Part shown: positions 32,435 through 41,901 of the stretch, in pieces
Numbering within the stretch: position 1 is the first letter of the stretch
How the letters are laid out: each line of letters begins with the position of its first letter
Assembly (NCBI RefSeq): GCF_014287635.1
Contig: NZ_JACOPH010000012.1
Span: forward strand, 23,794-87,793
DNA: 64,000 nucleotides
Source: Roseburia zhanii
GTDB lineage: Bacteria; Bacillota; Clostridia; Lachnospirales; Lachnospiraceae
Direction: 5' to 3'
Made by a program: the position numbers and the translations under genes
The notes under the pieces: model-generated
Seen by the model: only the letters and a program-made list of their open reading frames with translations
Told to the model about the DNA's origin: nothing
Databases searched by the model: none

Positions 32435-33217
32435 TTACTTATCTGATTTTACAAAATTATGTATCGTCTTATGTTTTCCGCATACAGGACATTTACTGGT
32501 GTCTTTTGGCAATGTGACTGTCCGAAATTCCATCTTTAGTGCATCATAAGATAAAAGCCTTCCTGTTAAAAGCTGTCCACAGCCTACCAGATACTTGATC
32601 GCTTCTACTGCCTGCAGTGTCCCGATCGTACCTGCGACTGCTCCAAGCACACCTGCCTGTTTGCCATTGGGAACTGCACCCTCCGGAGGCGGATCTTTAA
32701 ACATACAGCGGTAACATGCGCCCTGCCCCGGAACATATGTCATGATCTGTCCTGCAAGGCGGAGGATACCGCCATGACAGAATGGTTTTTCCGCTAAAAC
32801 ACAAGCATCGTTTATTAAAAATTTTGCTTCAAAATTATCTGTAGCATCAATTACAAAATCATAATCCGCAATGATATCCTGTATATTTGATTCATCTACA
32901 AAGAAAGGATAGGTGTTCACCTTTACATCGGGATTGATCTCCTGTATGGTTTCCTTTGCAGACTCCGTTTTTTCCTTCCCAACATCTTTTGTCTGATGGA
33001 TAATCTGACGTTGTAAATTTGAAAAATCTACCGTATCTGCATCTGCAAGTCCAAGCGTTCCTACTCCGGCTGCTGCAAGATACATTGCCACCGGAGATCC
33101 TAATCCTCCTGTACCTATGATCAACACACTGCTGTTTAATAATTTTTCCTGCCCTGCTTCGCCAATATCTTTTAATACCAGATGTCTGGCATAGCGTGCC
33201 TTCTGTTCTTCTGTCAT
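32435..33217 (-). CDS. ThiF/MoeB/HesA-family E1-like adenylyltransferase
   Basis: This 260-residue protein has the nucleotide-binding GTGGLGSPVAMYLAAAGVG near residue 35 and the following DADTVDFSNLQRQ. The zinc-binding pairs ACYRCMF (about 166) and CPVCGKH (about 245) are present, as in MoeB and ThiF. It adenylates the C-terminal glycine of a small ubiquitin-like sulfur carrier. It lies 14 bp before the JAMM protease and 26 bp after metY. Together they suggest thiocarboxylate-dependent sulfur transfer to an amino-acid acceptor. The carrier must be encoded elsewhere. Confidence 0.88.
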   Translation of the reverse strand: MTEEQKARYARHLVLKDIGEAGQEKLLNSSVLIIGTGGLGSPVAMYLAAAGVGTLGLADADTVDFSNLQRQIIHQTKDVGKEKTESAKETIQEINPDVKVNTYPFFVDESNIQDIIADYDFVIDATDNFEAKFLINDACVLAEKPFCHGGILRLAGQIMTYVPGQGACYRCMFKDPPPEGAVPNGKQAGVLGAVAGTIGTLQAVEAIKYLVGCGQLLTGRLLSYDALKMEFRTVTLPKDTSKCPVCGKHKTIHNFVKSDK

Positions 33218-33243
33218 TCCTTATCCTTTCGTGATGACGAGGT

Positions 33244-34551
33244 TTACTCTACTGCCTTAAATGCTTCTTCTAAATCCTGAATGATATCATCGATATGCTC
33301 TGTACCGATGGACAGACGGATCGTATTCGGTTTGATTCCCTGCTCTAACAATTCTTCCTCATTCAACTGGGAATGTGTTGTAGATGCCGGATGGATAACT
33401 AAAGATTTTACATCGGCAACATTTGCAAGCAGTGAGAAGATTTCCAGATTGTCGATAAAATCTTTTGCTTTTCTATCATCTCCCTTGATCTCAAATGTAA
33501 AGATGGAACCACCGCCATTCGGGAAATATTTCTTATATAATTCCTGCTGTATTGGATCTGTGGAAACAGACGGATGATGTACAGCTTCTACCTGTGGATG
33601 TTTATTTAAATATTCTACAACTTTTAATGCATTTTCTACATGACGCTCTACACGAAGTGACAGTGTTTCAAGTCCCTGCAGGAAGATAAATGAATGGAAT
33701 GGAGAGATTGTTGCTCCTGTATCTCTTAATAAAATTGCACGGATCTTTGTCACAAATGCTGCCGGTCCTACTGCTTTTGTAAAGCTGATGCCATGATAGC
33801 TTGGGTTTGGTTCTGTTAAAGATGCAAATTTTCCACTTGCCTCCCAGTCAAACTTACCACTATCCACGATCACACCACCGATCGTTGTTCCATGTCCACC
33901 GATAAATTTTGTAGCAGAATGTACAACGATATCTGCACCGTACTCGATCGGACGAACCAGATATGGTGTTGCAAATGTATTATCTACAACCAATGGGATC
34001 TTATGGGCATGAGCGATCTTTGCTACCGCTTCAATATCTACCACATCTGAATTTGGATTTCCCAATGTTTCGATATAAAGTGCTTTTGTATTGTCCTGAA
34101 TTGCTTTTTCAAATGCTTCTGCAACAGGCTCTACGAATGTTGTTGTAATGCCGTATGCCGGTAATGTATGCTCTAAGAGATTATAGGTTCCGCCATAGAT
34201 ATTTTTGGCAGCTACGATATGATCTCCGTTCTGTGCTAAATTCTCGATCGTATATGTAATTGCTGCTGCACCGGATGCTACTGCAAGTGCTGCCACACCA
34301 CCCTCTAATGCTGCAATCCTCTGCTCAAATACATCTTCTGTCGGGTTGGTCAGTCTGCCATAGATATTTCCGGCATCTGCAAGCCCAAAACGTGCTGCTG
34401 CGTGGTCTGAATTATGGAATACATAGGAAGATGTCTGATAGATCGGTACTGCTCTTGCATCAGTGACTGGATCTGGTGTTTCCTGTCCTACATGTAACTG
34501 TAATGTTTCAAATTTTAAATTTCTGTTTTCTCTGCTGATCTTATTGCCCAT
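33244..34551 (-). CDS. metY: O-acetylhomoserine sulfhydrylase (PLP-dependent)
   Basis: This 435-residue protein belongs to the Cys/Met metabolism PLP enzymes and makes homocysteine from O-acetylhomoserine and sulfide. The N-terminal signature is [12 protein letters not shown] and the PLP-lysine motif is [18 protein letters not shown] (about 208-225). The length and the long insertion near [14 protein letters not shown] are typical of MetY rather than MetB or MetC. GGAGG precedes the start. It follows cysK after 40 bp in a sulfur-assimilation operon. Confidence 0.92.
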   Translation of the reverse strand: MGNKISRENRNLKFETLQLHVGQETPDPVTDARAVPIYQTSSYVFHNSDHAAARFGLADAGNIYGRLTNPTEDVFEQRIAALEGGVAALAVASGAAAITYTIENLAQNGDHIVAAKNIYGGTYNLLEHTLPAYGITTTFVEPVAEAFEKAIQDNTKALYIETLGNPNSDVVDIEAVAKIAHAHKIPLVVDNTFATPYLVRPIEYGADIVVHSATKFIGGHGTTIGGVIVDSGKFDWEASGKFASLTEPNPSYHGISFTKAVGPAAFVTKIRAILLRDTGATISPFHSFIFLQGLETLSLRVERHVENALKVVEYLNKHPQVEAVHHPSVSTDPIQQELYKKYFPNGGGSIFTFEIKGDDRKAKDFIDNLEIFSLLANVADVKSLVIHPASTTHSQLNEEELLEQGIKPNTIRLSIGTEHIDDIIQDLEEAFKAVE

Positions 34552-34591
34552 CTTTGTAATCCTCCTGTATCTCTAAAAGTTACCTGTATAT

Positions 34592-35527
34592 TTATGCCTC
34601 TGTAAATAATGGTGTGGAATAATAACGGTCACCACTGTCCGGAAGTAATGCTACGATTGTCTTTCCTTTATATTCCGGTCTTTTTGCTAACTCGATTGCT
34701 GCATAAGCTGCTGCACCGGAAGAAATTCCTACTAAAATTCCTTCTTTATGTGCGATCTCTTTTGCTGTTTCAAATGCAGCTTCATTTTCTACCGGAAAGA
34801 TCTCATCATAAATCTTTGTATTTAATACATCCGGTACAAATCCTGCACCGATTCCCTGAATCTTATGTGCTCCGCTCTTGCCCTGTGATAATACCGGTGA
34901 TGTTGCCGGCTCAACTGCAATGGCTTTTACTTCCGGTTTCTGTGATTTTAAATATTCACCGGTTCCTGTTAATGTTCCGCCTGTACCAACACCTGCTACA
35001 AATACATCAACTTCACCATCGGTATCTTTCCAGATTTCCGGTCCTGTAGTTTCTCTATGTGCTTTTGGATTTGCCGGATTTACAAACTGTCCTGGAATAA
35101 AGCTGTTAGGGATCTCTTTTGCAAGTTCTTCTGCTTTTGCGATCGCACCTTTCATTCCTTTTGCCCCTTCTGTCAGAACGATCTCTGCTCCATAAGCTTT
35201 TAAAATATTTCTTCTCTCTACGCTCATTGTTTCCGGCATGGTTAAGATAGTGCGGTATCCTTTGACTGCTGCGATTGCTGCAAGACCGATTCCTGTATTA
35301 CCGGATGTCGGCTCGATGATCACAGAACCTTCTTTTAATAAGCCTTTTTCTTCTGCATCTTCTACAATGCTCTTTGCAATTCTGTCTTTGACACTTCCTG
35401 CCGGATTGAAGTACTCTAATTTGAATAATAATCGTGCTTCTAAGCCGTGTGCTTTTTCAATATTGGTTGCTTCTAATAATGGTGTTCCTCCGATCAGTTC
35501 CAATGCACCCTTATAAATATTTGCCAT
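34592..35527 (-). CDS. cysK: Cysteine synthase A (O-acetylserine sulfhydrylase)
   Basis: This protein has 311 residues from the ATG at 35525-35527 (AGGAG nine bases upstream). The PLP lysine is in [11 protein letters not shown] (about 44), phosphate-binding loop SGNTGIG (about 72), and [10 protein letters not shown] (about 177). The C-terminal SGAAAYA and DSGDRYYST are as in CysK. It condenses O-acetylserine with sulfide to form cysteine. It is the first gene of the sulfur operon and has a good promoter at 35603-35631 in a region resembling that of the Rrf2 gene. Confidence 0.95.
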   Translation of the reverse strand: MANIYKGALELIGGTPLLEATNIEKAHGLEARLLFKLEYFNPAGSVKDRIAKSIVEDAEEKGLLKEGSVIIEPTSGNTGIGLAAIAAVKGYRTILTMPETMSVERRNILKAYGAEIVLTEGAKGMKGAIAKAEELAKEIPNSFIPGQFVNPANPKAHRETTGPEIWKDTDGEVDVFVAGVGTGGTLTGTGEYLKSQKPEVKAIAVEPATSPVLSQGKSGAHKIQGIGAGFVPDVLNTKIYDEIFPVENEAAFETAKEIAHKEGILVGISSGAAAYAAIELAKRPEYKGKTIVALLPDSGDRYYSTPLFTEA

Positions 35528-35602
35528 GATTTCATTCTCCTTTTCTTTGTGATTATTTTTTATTTTCCTATATTTCCTAGTTCGTTTGTATGATTTAAGG
35601 GT

Positions 35603-35631
35603 AATATATACCAATCGTATGAGAATGTCAA
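35603..35631 (-). promoter_or_regulatory. Promoter of the cysK operon
   Basis: Minus strand TTGACA (35626-35631), 17 bp, TATATT (35603-35608). The early leader contains ACTAGGAAATATAGGAAA, partly similar to ACTAGGGAAAAAGGG in the rrf2 promoter, a possible common regulator site. Confidence 0.7.
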
Positions 35632-35665
35632 GTGCTTTTTTACTGTTTTTATCAGAGTATTGATA

Positions 35666-35724
35666 GTTACTATTCAGACGCAAGCCTGACACTGCGCTGT
35701 CAAGCTATGCGCCATAGTGTTAAT
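35666..35724. repeat. Dispersed palindromic repeat unit
   Basis: The unit runs from GTTACTATTCAGAC (35666-) to ATGCGCCATAGTGTTAAT (35707-35724). The second sequence is identical to 27813-27830. GTTACTRTTCA-type ends also occur at 36611, 27865 (inverted) and 61897. Confidence 0.5.
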
Positions 35725-35739
35725 TATTGTGTGATTACC

Positions 35740-36003
35740 ATGGCTAAATCGACAACAAGCAATATCAGTATCCGCATGAACAGCGATCTCAAAGCAGCTG
35801 CCGAAGCTCTTTATGAAGAACTTAGCATGAATCTTGGTACAGCCTTCACTATCTTTGTCCGCCAATCTCTTCGAGAGAGAGGTATCCCTTTTAAAATCAC
35901 AGAAAAAACTCCTAATAATGAAACTGTCTCTGCTATGCTTGAGGCAGAAAGGATTGCAAAAAAAAGAGCATATCCCACACAAATGCACCTCACATTTATA
36001 TAG
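35740..36003 (+). CDS. Orphan RelB/DinJ-type antitoxin
   Basis: This protein has 87 residues from the ATG at 35740; no clear Shine-Dalgarno is seen. The N-terminal ribbon-helix-helix is typical: SNISIRMNSDLKAAAEALYEEL, then GTAFTIFVRQSLRERGIPF. In a normal pair a C-terminal toxin-binding segment and a YafQ/RelE toxin gene would follow. Here the end reads KKRAYPTQMHLTFI and no toxin frame exists in the 85 bp before the convergent rrf2 gene. The gene is probably a relic, lying directly behind a dispersed repeat unit. Confidence 0.65.
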   Translation: MAKSTTSNISIRMNSDLKAAAEALYEELSMNLGTAFTIFVRQSLRERGIPFKITEKTPNNETVSAMLEAERIAKKRAYPTQMHLTFI

Positions 36004-36088
36004 AACATACTCCCTCATACAAGCCTGCATATGATATTATCATACTCACATCATACAGATAATGACCATCTATCTGCATCCATGGCTA

Positions 36089-36523
36089 TCAGATCACATA
36101 ATCATCCCCTAATTCCATCTGCCACGTCATAAGATCCGCTAATGTATACTTATCTAACACACTCCGCATTGCTTCATCTAATTCTTTCCAGATACGAAGC
36201 GTCACACACTGACCCTGCCGTTCACATCCCGATTCTTCGTCCTCTAAACATGCAACCGGCACCATATTACCTTCGACCTGACGTAAGATCATTCCGACTG
36301 TATACTCTTTGGGACTCTTTACCAGACGGTAGCCTCCCTGCGGTCCACGGATACTTTTCACATATCCTGCACGTACCAACTGGGAAATGATCTGCTCTAA
36401 ATATTTCACAGATATCGACTGTCTTTCTGCTACATCTTTTAATCTGACGGGTTCTACTGCGTCATTCATCGCAATGTCTAACATAAGCCGGAGTGCATAA
36501 CGTCCTTTTGTAGAAATCTTCAT
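36089..36523 (-). CDS. Rrf2-family transcriptional regulator (IscR/CymR type)
   Basis: This protein has 144 residues from the ATG at 36521-36523 (GGAGG nine bases upstream). The N-terminal winged helix starts MKISTKGRYALRLMLDIA, as in all Rrf2 proteins, with the recognition helix near ISVKYLEQIISQLV. Three cysteines in CLEDEESGCERQGQC (about 92-106) could hold a 2Fe-2S cluster as in IscR. CymR, the cysteine repressor of Bacillus, lacks them. It lies beside the cysK operon and probably controls sulfur or Fe-S metabolism. Confidence 0.88.
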   Translation of the reverse strand: MKISTKGRYALRLMLDIAMNDAVEPVRLKDVAERQSISVKYLEQIISQLVRAGYVKSIRGPQGGYRLVKSPKEYTVGMILRQVEGNMVPVACLEDEESGCERQGQCVTLRIWKELDEAMRSVLDKYTLADLMTWQMELGDDYVI

Positions 36524-36561
36524 TATCTTACACCTCCGCAATTTTTCTCATTATATTGTTT

Positions 36562-36590
36562 ATTGTAGCCCTTTTTCCCTAGTATGTCAA
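36562..36590 (-). promoter_or_regulatory. Promoter of the Rrf2 regulator gene
   Basis: Minus strand TTGACA (36585-36590), 17 bp, TACAAT (36562-36567). The spacer contains ACTAGGGAAAAAGGG, resembling the cysK leader; probably autoregulated. Confidence 0.7.
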
Positions 36591-36610
36591 TAGGAATTAA
36601 GTGAAATATA

Positions 36611-36754
36611 GTTACTGTTCAGACAGCACCTAAACACCTTGCTGTTTAGGTGCGTATGACCGTGATTCGGGCGTGAGCAGCCCCCCCTTTTGCGCAGCAA
36701 AATTTAAATGGGGCTGCGAAGTTGCAATTCGCAGGGATACCTGTGAACTGTAAC
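36611..36754. repeat. MITE-like palindromic element (144 bp)
   Basis: The ends GTTACTGTTCA (36611-36621) and TGAACTGTAAC (36744-36754) are inverted repeats with one mismatch. Inside are hairpins CACCTAAAC/GTTTAGGTG and CAGCCCC/GGGGCTG. No coding frame. It occupies most of the space between rrf2 and glpK. Confidence 0.55.
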
Positions 36755-36814
36755 GAAATATATAGTCAGACATCTTTATACAATATCTCATACTATGCAT
36801 TTTTAGACAAATAG

Positions 36815-38362
<1,548 letters not shown>

Positions 38363-38437
38363 AAGACGCTGGTCTGCCGTTGTTCTTACCTGATCTTATA
38401 TGTGATTACATGATATTGTTTTTCTAAACGGATGCGG

Positions 38438-39448
38438 TTACTGTTCTGTTACAGTAATTGTCATCCGTTCTTTTACCCCGTCTTCTTTTGCATAGATATA
38501 TGCCCGTCCTTTTGTGCGTGCATGTACGAGCCCATTTTCATCGACTGTGGCAACATTTGTATTTGAGCTGGAAAATTCGGGCTTATTATTAGAAGATACC
38601 TTGACAACCGCCTGATAGTCCCAACCTGCAAAAAGTTCCTTCTTTTCTTCTGCAAATTCGATCTTCGGCTGTTTTACAATCACTTCACAGCTTTTGCTGC
38701 ACCCGTCTACAGTTACAGTGATCGTGGCTGTTCCATGCTTGATTGCTGTTACAATTCCATTTTCATCGACTGTGGCAACGCTTTTTTTATTACTTTTCCA
38801 TGTGGATGTACTTTTCGATGATGATGTGACAGAAAGTTTTACCTTCCGTTTCCGATAGAGAGAAATATGGCTTTTGTTTAATTTGACAGATGGTTTTTTG
38901 ACGGTTACTTTACAGGTAACTGAGGTTTTATCGGCTGTTGCCGTAATCTCAGTAGTTCCCGGTTTCTTTGCCGTCACAAGCCCTTTTTCACTGACCGATG
39001 CAATGCTTGATTTTCCTGACCGGAATGTGACTGTATGACCATTCGATGTGGATGCCTTTAACCTTATGGATTCCCCATTTTCCAACGAAATACTTGTCAT
39101 GTTTAAGTAGATAACTGTTTTTTTGACTTTGACTTTACAGCTTGCTTCTCCATTTTTAATCTTTGCTGTGATCACAGCTGTTCCGGCTTTTTTTGCTTTG
39201 ATCCTTCCATAGGTATTGACCGATGCAACGGCTGAATTATCCGAAGAAAATACCGGTTTCTTTCCTGTGGATGTGGCTGCTAACAGATAAAATTCATCAC
39301 CGATCTTTAATGTCTTCTGATAGGTGTTTAAAACGACAAATTCATAATCGGATGCTGCATAGACATTTGTGGATAGATACGTGGAAATGATCCATATGAA
39401 TACTATAGATATTACAACTGCTGTTTTTAAGATTTTTTTCTGTGACAT
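38438..39448 (-). CDS. Secreted protein with four BIG2 Ig-like domains
   Basis: This protein has 336 residues from the ATG at 39446-39448 (GGGGGA upstream, lying in an in-frame extension). A signal peptide spans about residues 1-31 (VVISIVFIWIISTYLSTNVYA). Four bacterial Ig-like domains of about 75 residues follow, each with the pattern SVDENG or SVNTYG, G-x-V-x-A, K-x-G-x-x-x-I-x-A. It has no catalytic domain and no sortase signal. Such proteins decorate the surface or bind glycans in gut Firmicutes. Function unknown. Confidence 0.8.
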   Translation of the reverse strand: MSQKKILKTAVVISIVFIWIISTYLSTNVYAASDYEFVVLNTYQKTLKIGDEFYLLAATSTGKKPVFSSDNSAVASVNTYGRIKAKKAGTAVITAKIKNGEASCKVKVKKTVIYLNMTSISLENGESIRLKASTSNGHTVTFRSGKSSIASVSEKGLVTAKKPGTTEITATADKTSVTCKVTVKKPSVKLNKSHISLYRKRKVKLSVTSSSKSTSTWKSNKKSVATVDENGIVTAIKHGTATITVTVDGCSKSCEVIVKQPKIEFAEEKKELFAGWDYQAVVKVSSNNKPEFSSSNTNVATVDENGLVHARTKGRAYIYAKEDGVKERMTITVTEQ

Positions 39449-39589
39449 AGAATTCCCCCATTTCAAATGGTAAGAATGTCACGACTGACCAGCTTTTGTT
39501 ACGCTTCCAAAGAAACTGTAACATCTTTACTCTAACATGCCTGCATATATTTGTAAACTGCAACTTTTTTCTTGTGGCAAAATATGTTA

Positions 39590-39648
39590 TGATACAAGGG
39601 TTAAAAGGTCAGAAACCATTCCTGCTTACAGGATAAAAGTTCTGACTT
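39590..39648 (+). repeat. Second copy of the GTCAGAA/TTCTGAC palindromic motif
   Basis: GTCAGAA (39608-39614) and TTCTGAC (39640-39646) enclose CCTGCTTACAGG and are preceded by ATGATACAAGGG, as at 23038-23095. The unit stands 39 bp before the start of the AAA+ gene. Confidence 0.65.
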
Positions 39649-39686
39649 GTTTGAATGTATATATTATCCAACAAAAGGAGTCTATT

Positions 39687-41174
39687 ATGCCAGTATTTGA
39701 TTTTAATAACAGCACCGACAACAAAAATCCGGCGGAATGTACCTATACGATTTTCCGTTCTAACGAATCCGAACCTTCTGCCGAAAAACCGATCCTTGTA
39801 TTAAATAACCATATCCGCAAATGGAAACACCATTCCTGCGGTATCTTTACGAATCCCGTAAAACGGACAACCTTTGAATTTCAGGAGGACGACGGAACCG
39901 TCAGTGCCGATATCCTTACGATCGATGCACGTTTTGTAAACCTGCTCCGCTGGCTTGGTGAAAATCATATTCCGGTACGTTTATCCGGTGAAAATACAGA
40001 AAACGGATATGCCGTTTATAAAATCCGCGAAACAGCATTCGGCGGCGGAAGTAAACTCTCTGCCGAAGATGGTTTTTTACAGTTTATGATCGAGCGTCTG
40101 CTTGCCGGAAATGCTCCTGCGGAAGAACTGCTTGATGAAGATGATGAAGAAGAAACCGGTGACAGCATGAAGCTTACGAGCCTGCAGAGTATCACTGATT
40201 TTATGACCTGTGCTGGAAGAACCCTGCCGGATAATATCCGCCTGTGGGCAAGAAGAAACTTAGCCGTTGCCCGCTCCCATGAAGTCACCCCGGAAGAAAG
40301 ACGACATGCACAGCGTGCCCTTTCGATCATGATGAATATTCAATGGAAAAGCAATTACTTTGAATCGATCGATCCCGTCGAAGCCAGACGTATCTTAGAC
40401 GAAGAACTCTATGGTATGGAACGGGTAAAGCAGCGTATCATTGAAACGATCATACAGATCAACCGTACACATACCCTTCCTGCTTATGGACTGTTACTCG
40501 TCGGTCCGGCCGGAACCGGAAAATCCCAGATTGCCTATGCTGTTGCACGTATCTTAAAACTGCCATGGACAACCTTGGATATGAGTTCCATCAATGATGC
40601 TGAACAGCTTACCGGAAGTTCCCGTATCTATTCGAATGCAAAGCCGGGAATCATTATGGAGGCATTCTCCATGGCTGGGGAATCGAATCTTGTCTTTATC
40701 ATCAACGAACTTGATAAAGCGGCTGCCGGTAAAGGTAATGGCAATCCTGCTGATGTTCTTTTAACACTGCTTGATAACCTTGGTTTTACAGATAACTATA
40801 TCGAATGTATGATACCGACTGTCGGTGTCTATCCGATCGCAACTGCCAATGATAAAGCACAGATCAGTGCACCTTTGATGTCACGGTTTGCTGTGATTGA
40901 AATTCCTGACTATACCGCAGAGGAAAAGAAGATCATCTTCTCGAAATTCTCTCTCCCTAAAGTCTTAAAACGCATGGGACTGCGTGAAGAAGAATGTATT
41001 GTGACAGATGATGCTCTTGATGCGATCATTGAAACCTGTGCAGATACGACTGGCATCCGGGATATTGAACAGGCAGCAGAACACATGGCTGCAAACGCTC
41101 TCTACCAGATTGAAGTTGACCATGCCATCAATGTAACTTTTGATGCGGCTGCTGTAAGAAAACTTTTTGAATAA
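39687..41174 (+). CDS. AAA+ ATPase (MoxR/ClpX-like chaperone)
   Basis: This protein has 495 residues from the ATG at 39687 (AAAGGAG six bases upstream). The N-terminal 200 residues are unassigned and contain an acidic run EELLDEDDEEETGD near 155. The AAA+ module is at about 245-480: Walker A GPAGTGKSQ (about 275), Walker B-like LVFIINELDKA (about 335), a sensor-1 asparagine in PIATANDKA and an arginine in MSRFAVIEI. It resembles Lon/ClpX-like AAA modules without a protease domain. The partner is unknown and the neighbours give no hint. Confidence 0.75.
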   Translation: MPVFDFNNSTDNKNPAECTYTIFRSNESEPSAEKPILVLNNHIRKWKHHSCGIFTNPVKRTTFEFQEDDGTVSADILTIDARFVNLLRWLGENHIPVRLSGENTENGYAVYKIRETAFGGGSKLSAEDGFLQFMIERLLAGNAPAEELLDEDDEEETGDSMKLTSLQSITDFMTCAGRTLPDNIRLWARRNLAVARSHEVTPEERRHAQRALSIMMNIQWKSNYFESIDPVEARRILDEELYGMERVKQRIIETIIQINRTHTLPAYGLLLVGPAGTGKSQIAYAVARILKLPWTTLDMSSINDAEQLTGSSRIYSNAKPGIIMEAFSMAGESNLVFIINELDKAAAGKGNGNPADVLLTLLDNLGFTDNYIECMIPTVGVYPIATANDKAQISAPLMSRFAVIEIPDYTAEEKKIIFSKFSLPKVLKRMGLREEECIVTDDALDAIIETCADTTGIRDIEQAAEHMAANALYQIEVDHAINVTFDAAAVRKLFE

Positions 41175-41247
41175 TATAAAAGTGTGGAAAGCCTTGTTTT
41201 CTTTATATTTTTTAGAAAAAACACATAAAAGAAAAACAGAAGAAAGC

Positions 41248-41440
41248 TTGACTTGTCTGCAGGTGAAATATATACTAAAAACAGATTTATCTAAAAAGTG
41301 GGTGTGTGGATTATGAGAAATGGGATAGGGGATAATTTTAACAGACAGACAGACGTAGTATGTCTTAATGTTAGTATTATACATAAGCATAGAAAGCAGT
41401 ACAGATATCAGCTTTGCTGATATCTGTACTGCTTTTTTGC
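41248..41440 (+). ncRNA. Candidate small RNA of about 155 nt (or leader-peptide transcript)
   Basis: An excellent promoter, TTGACT (41248-41253), 17 bp, TATACT (41271-41276), is followed about 118 bp later by a perfect 19-bp terminator stem (41394-41412 with 41416-41434) and six T. Between them is only a 35-codon frame (41313-41420), which begins after a weak Shine-Dalgarno and runs into the terminator stem. The unit therefore looks like a stand-alone small RNA or a short peptide gene. Confidence 0.5.
41394..41440 (+). terminator. Strong Rho-independent terminator
   Basis: Perfect 19-bp stem, three-base loop and a T-run. It ends the candidate small RNA and may also stop read-through from the AAA+ gene. 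Confidence 0.9.
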
Positions 41441-41448
41441 TTTATTAG

Positions 41449-41760
41449 GATTCGGGTGCCAAAAGGTGGCTTCAAATTTTTTGACTGGCAGATTGCACAA
41501 AGCCGAGTCTATTTTGTTCCGTTGTACGAAAATAAGAAAATCTAAGTCTGCCTGAATTAGATTGTGACAAAGTGACGTGTACGTCTTAAACGCCCCATCC
41601 ATGGGGCATTAAGACTTTTACTGCCGTCCATGGCAGCAAAACACTATACATGAACAGGCAGACTAAGATTTGCTAATTTTCTCCCAAAGTCACAAAACAG
41701 CCTCGGCTTTGTGCAATCTGCCAGCCACTAAGTTATGAGTCACCTTTTGACACCCGAATC
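41449..41760 (-). mobile_element. MITE-like element, copy 2 (312 bp), with target duplication
   Basis: This is the reverse complement of copy 1 at 31649-31962, with the same terminal (GATTCGGGTGYCAAAAGGTG) and subterminal inverted repeats and the same internal hairpins. It is flanked on both sides by TTTATTAG (41441-41448 and 41761-41768), an 8-bp target-site duplication. It carries no gene, so a transposase elsewhere must have moved it. Confidence 0.85.
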
Positions 41761-41901
41761 TTTATTAGGAAACTTCTCGTTTCCCATAAAGTAAAAAACG
41801 CTCTGCGAGGATGCGCATCTTGCGGAGAAGAAGTTAGCTGTAAACATGATAAAAGCTAAAATACTTTCAGTATCATATAAAAAGAAATCAGGAGGGAACA
41901 A

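Noticed and set aside
36611..36754. Possible riboswitch upstream of glpK
   Set aside because: The inverted terminal repeats and similarity to other intergenic units fit a dispersed element better; no known riboswitch core is recognised.
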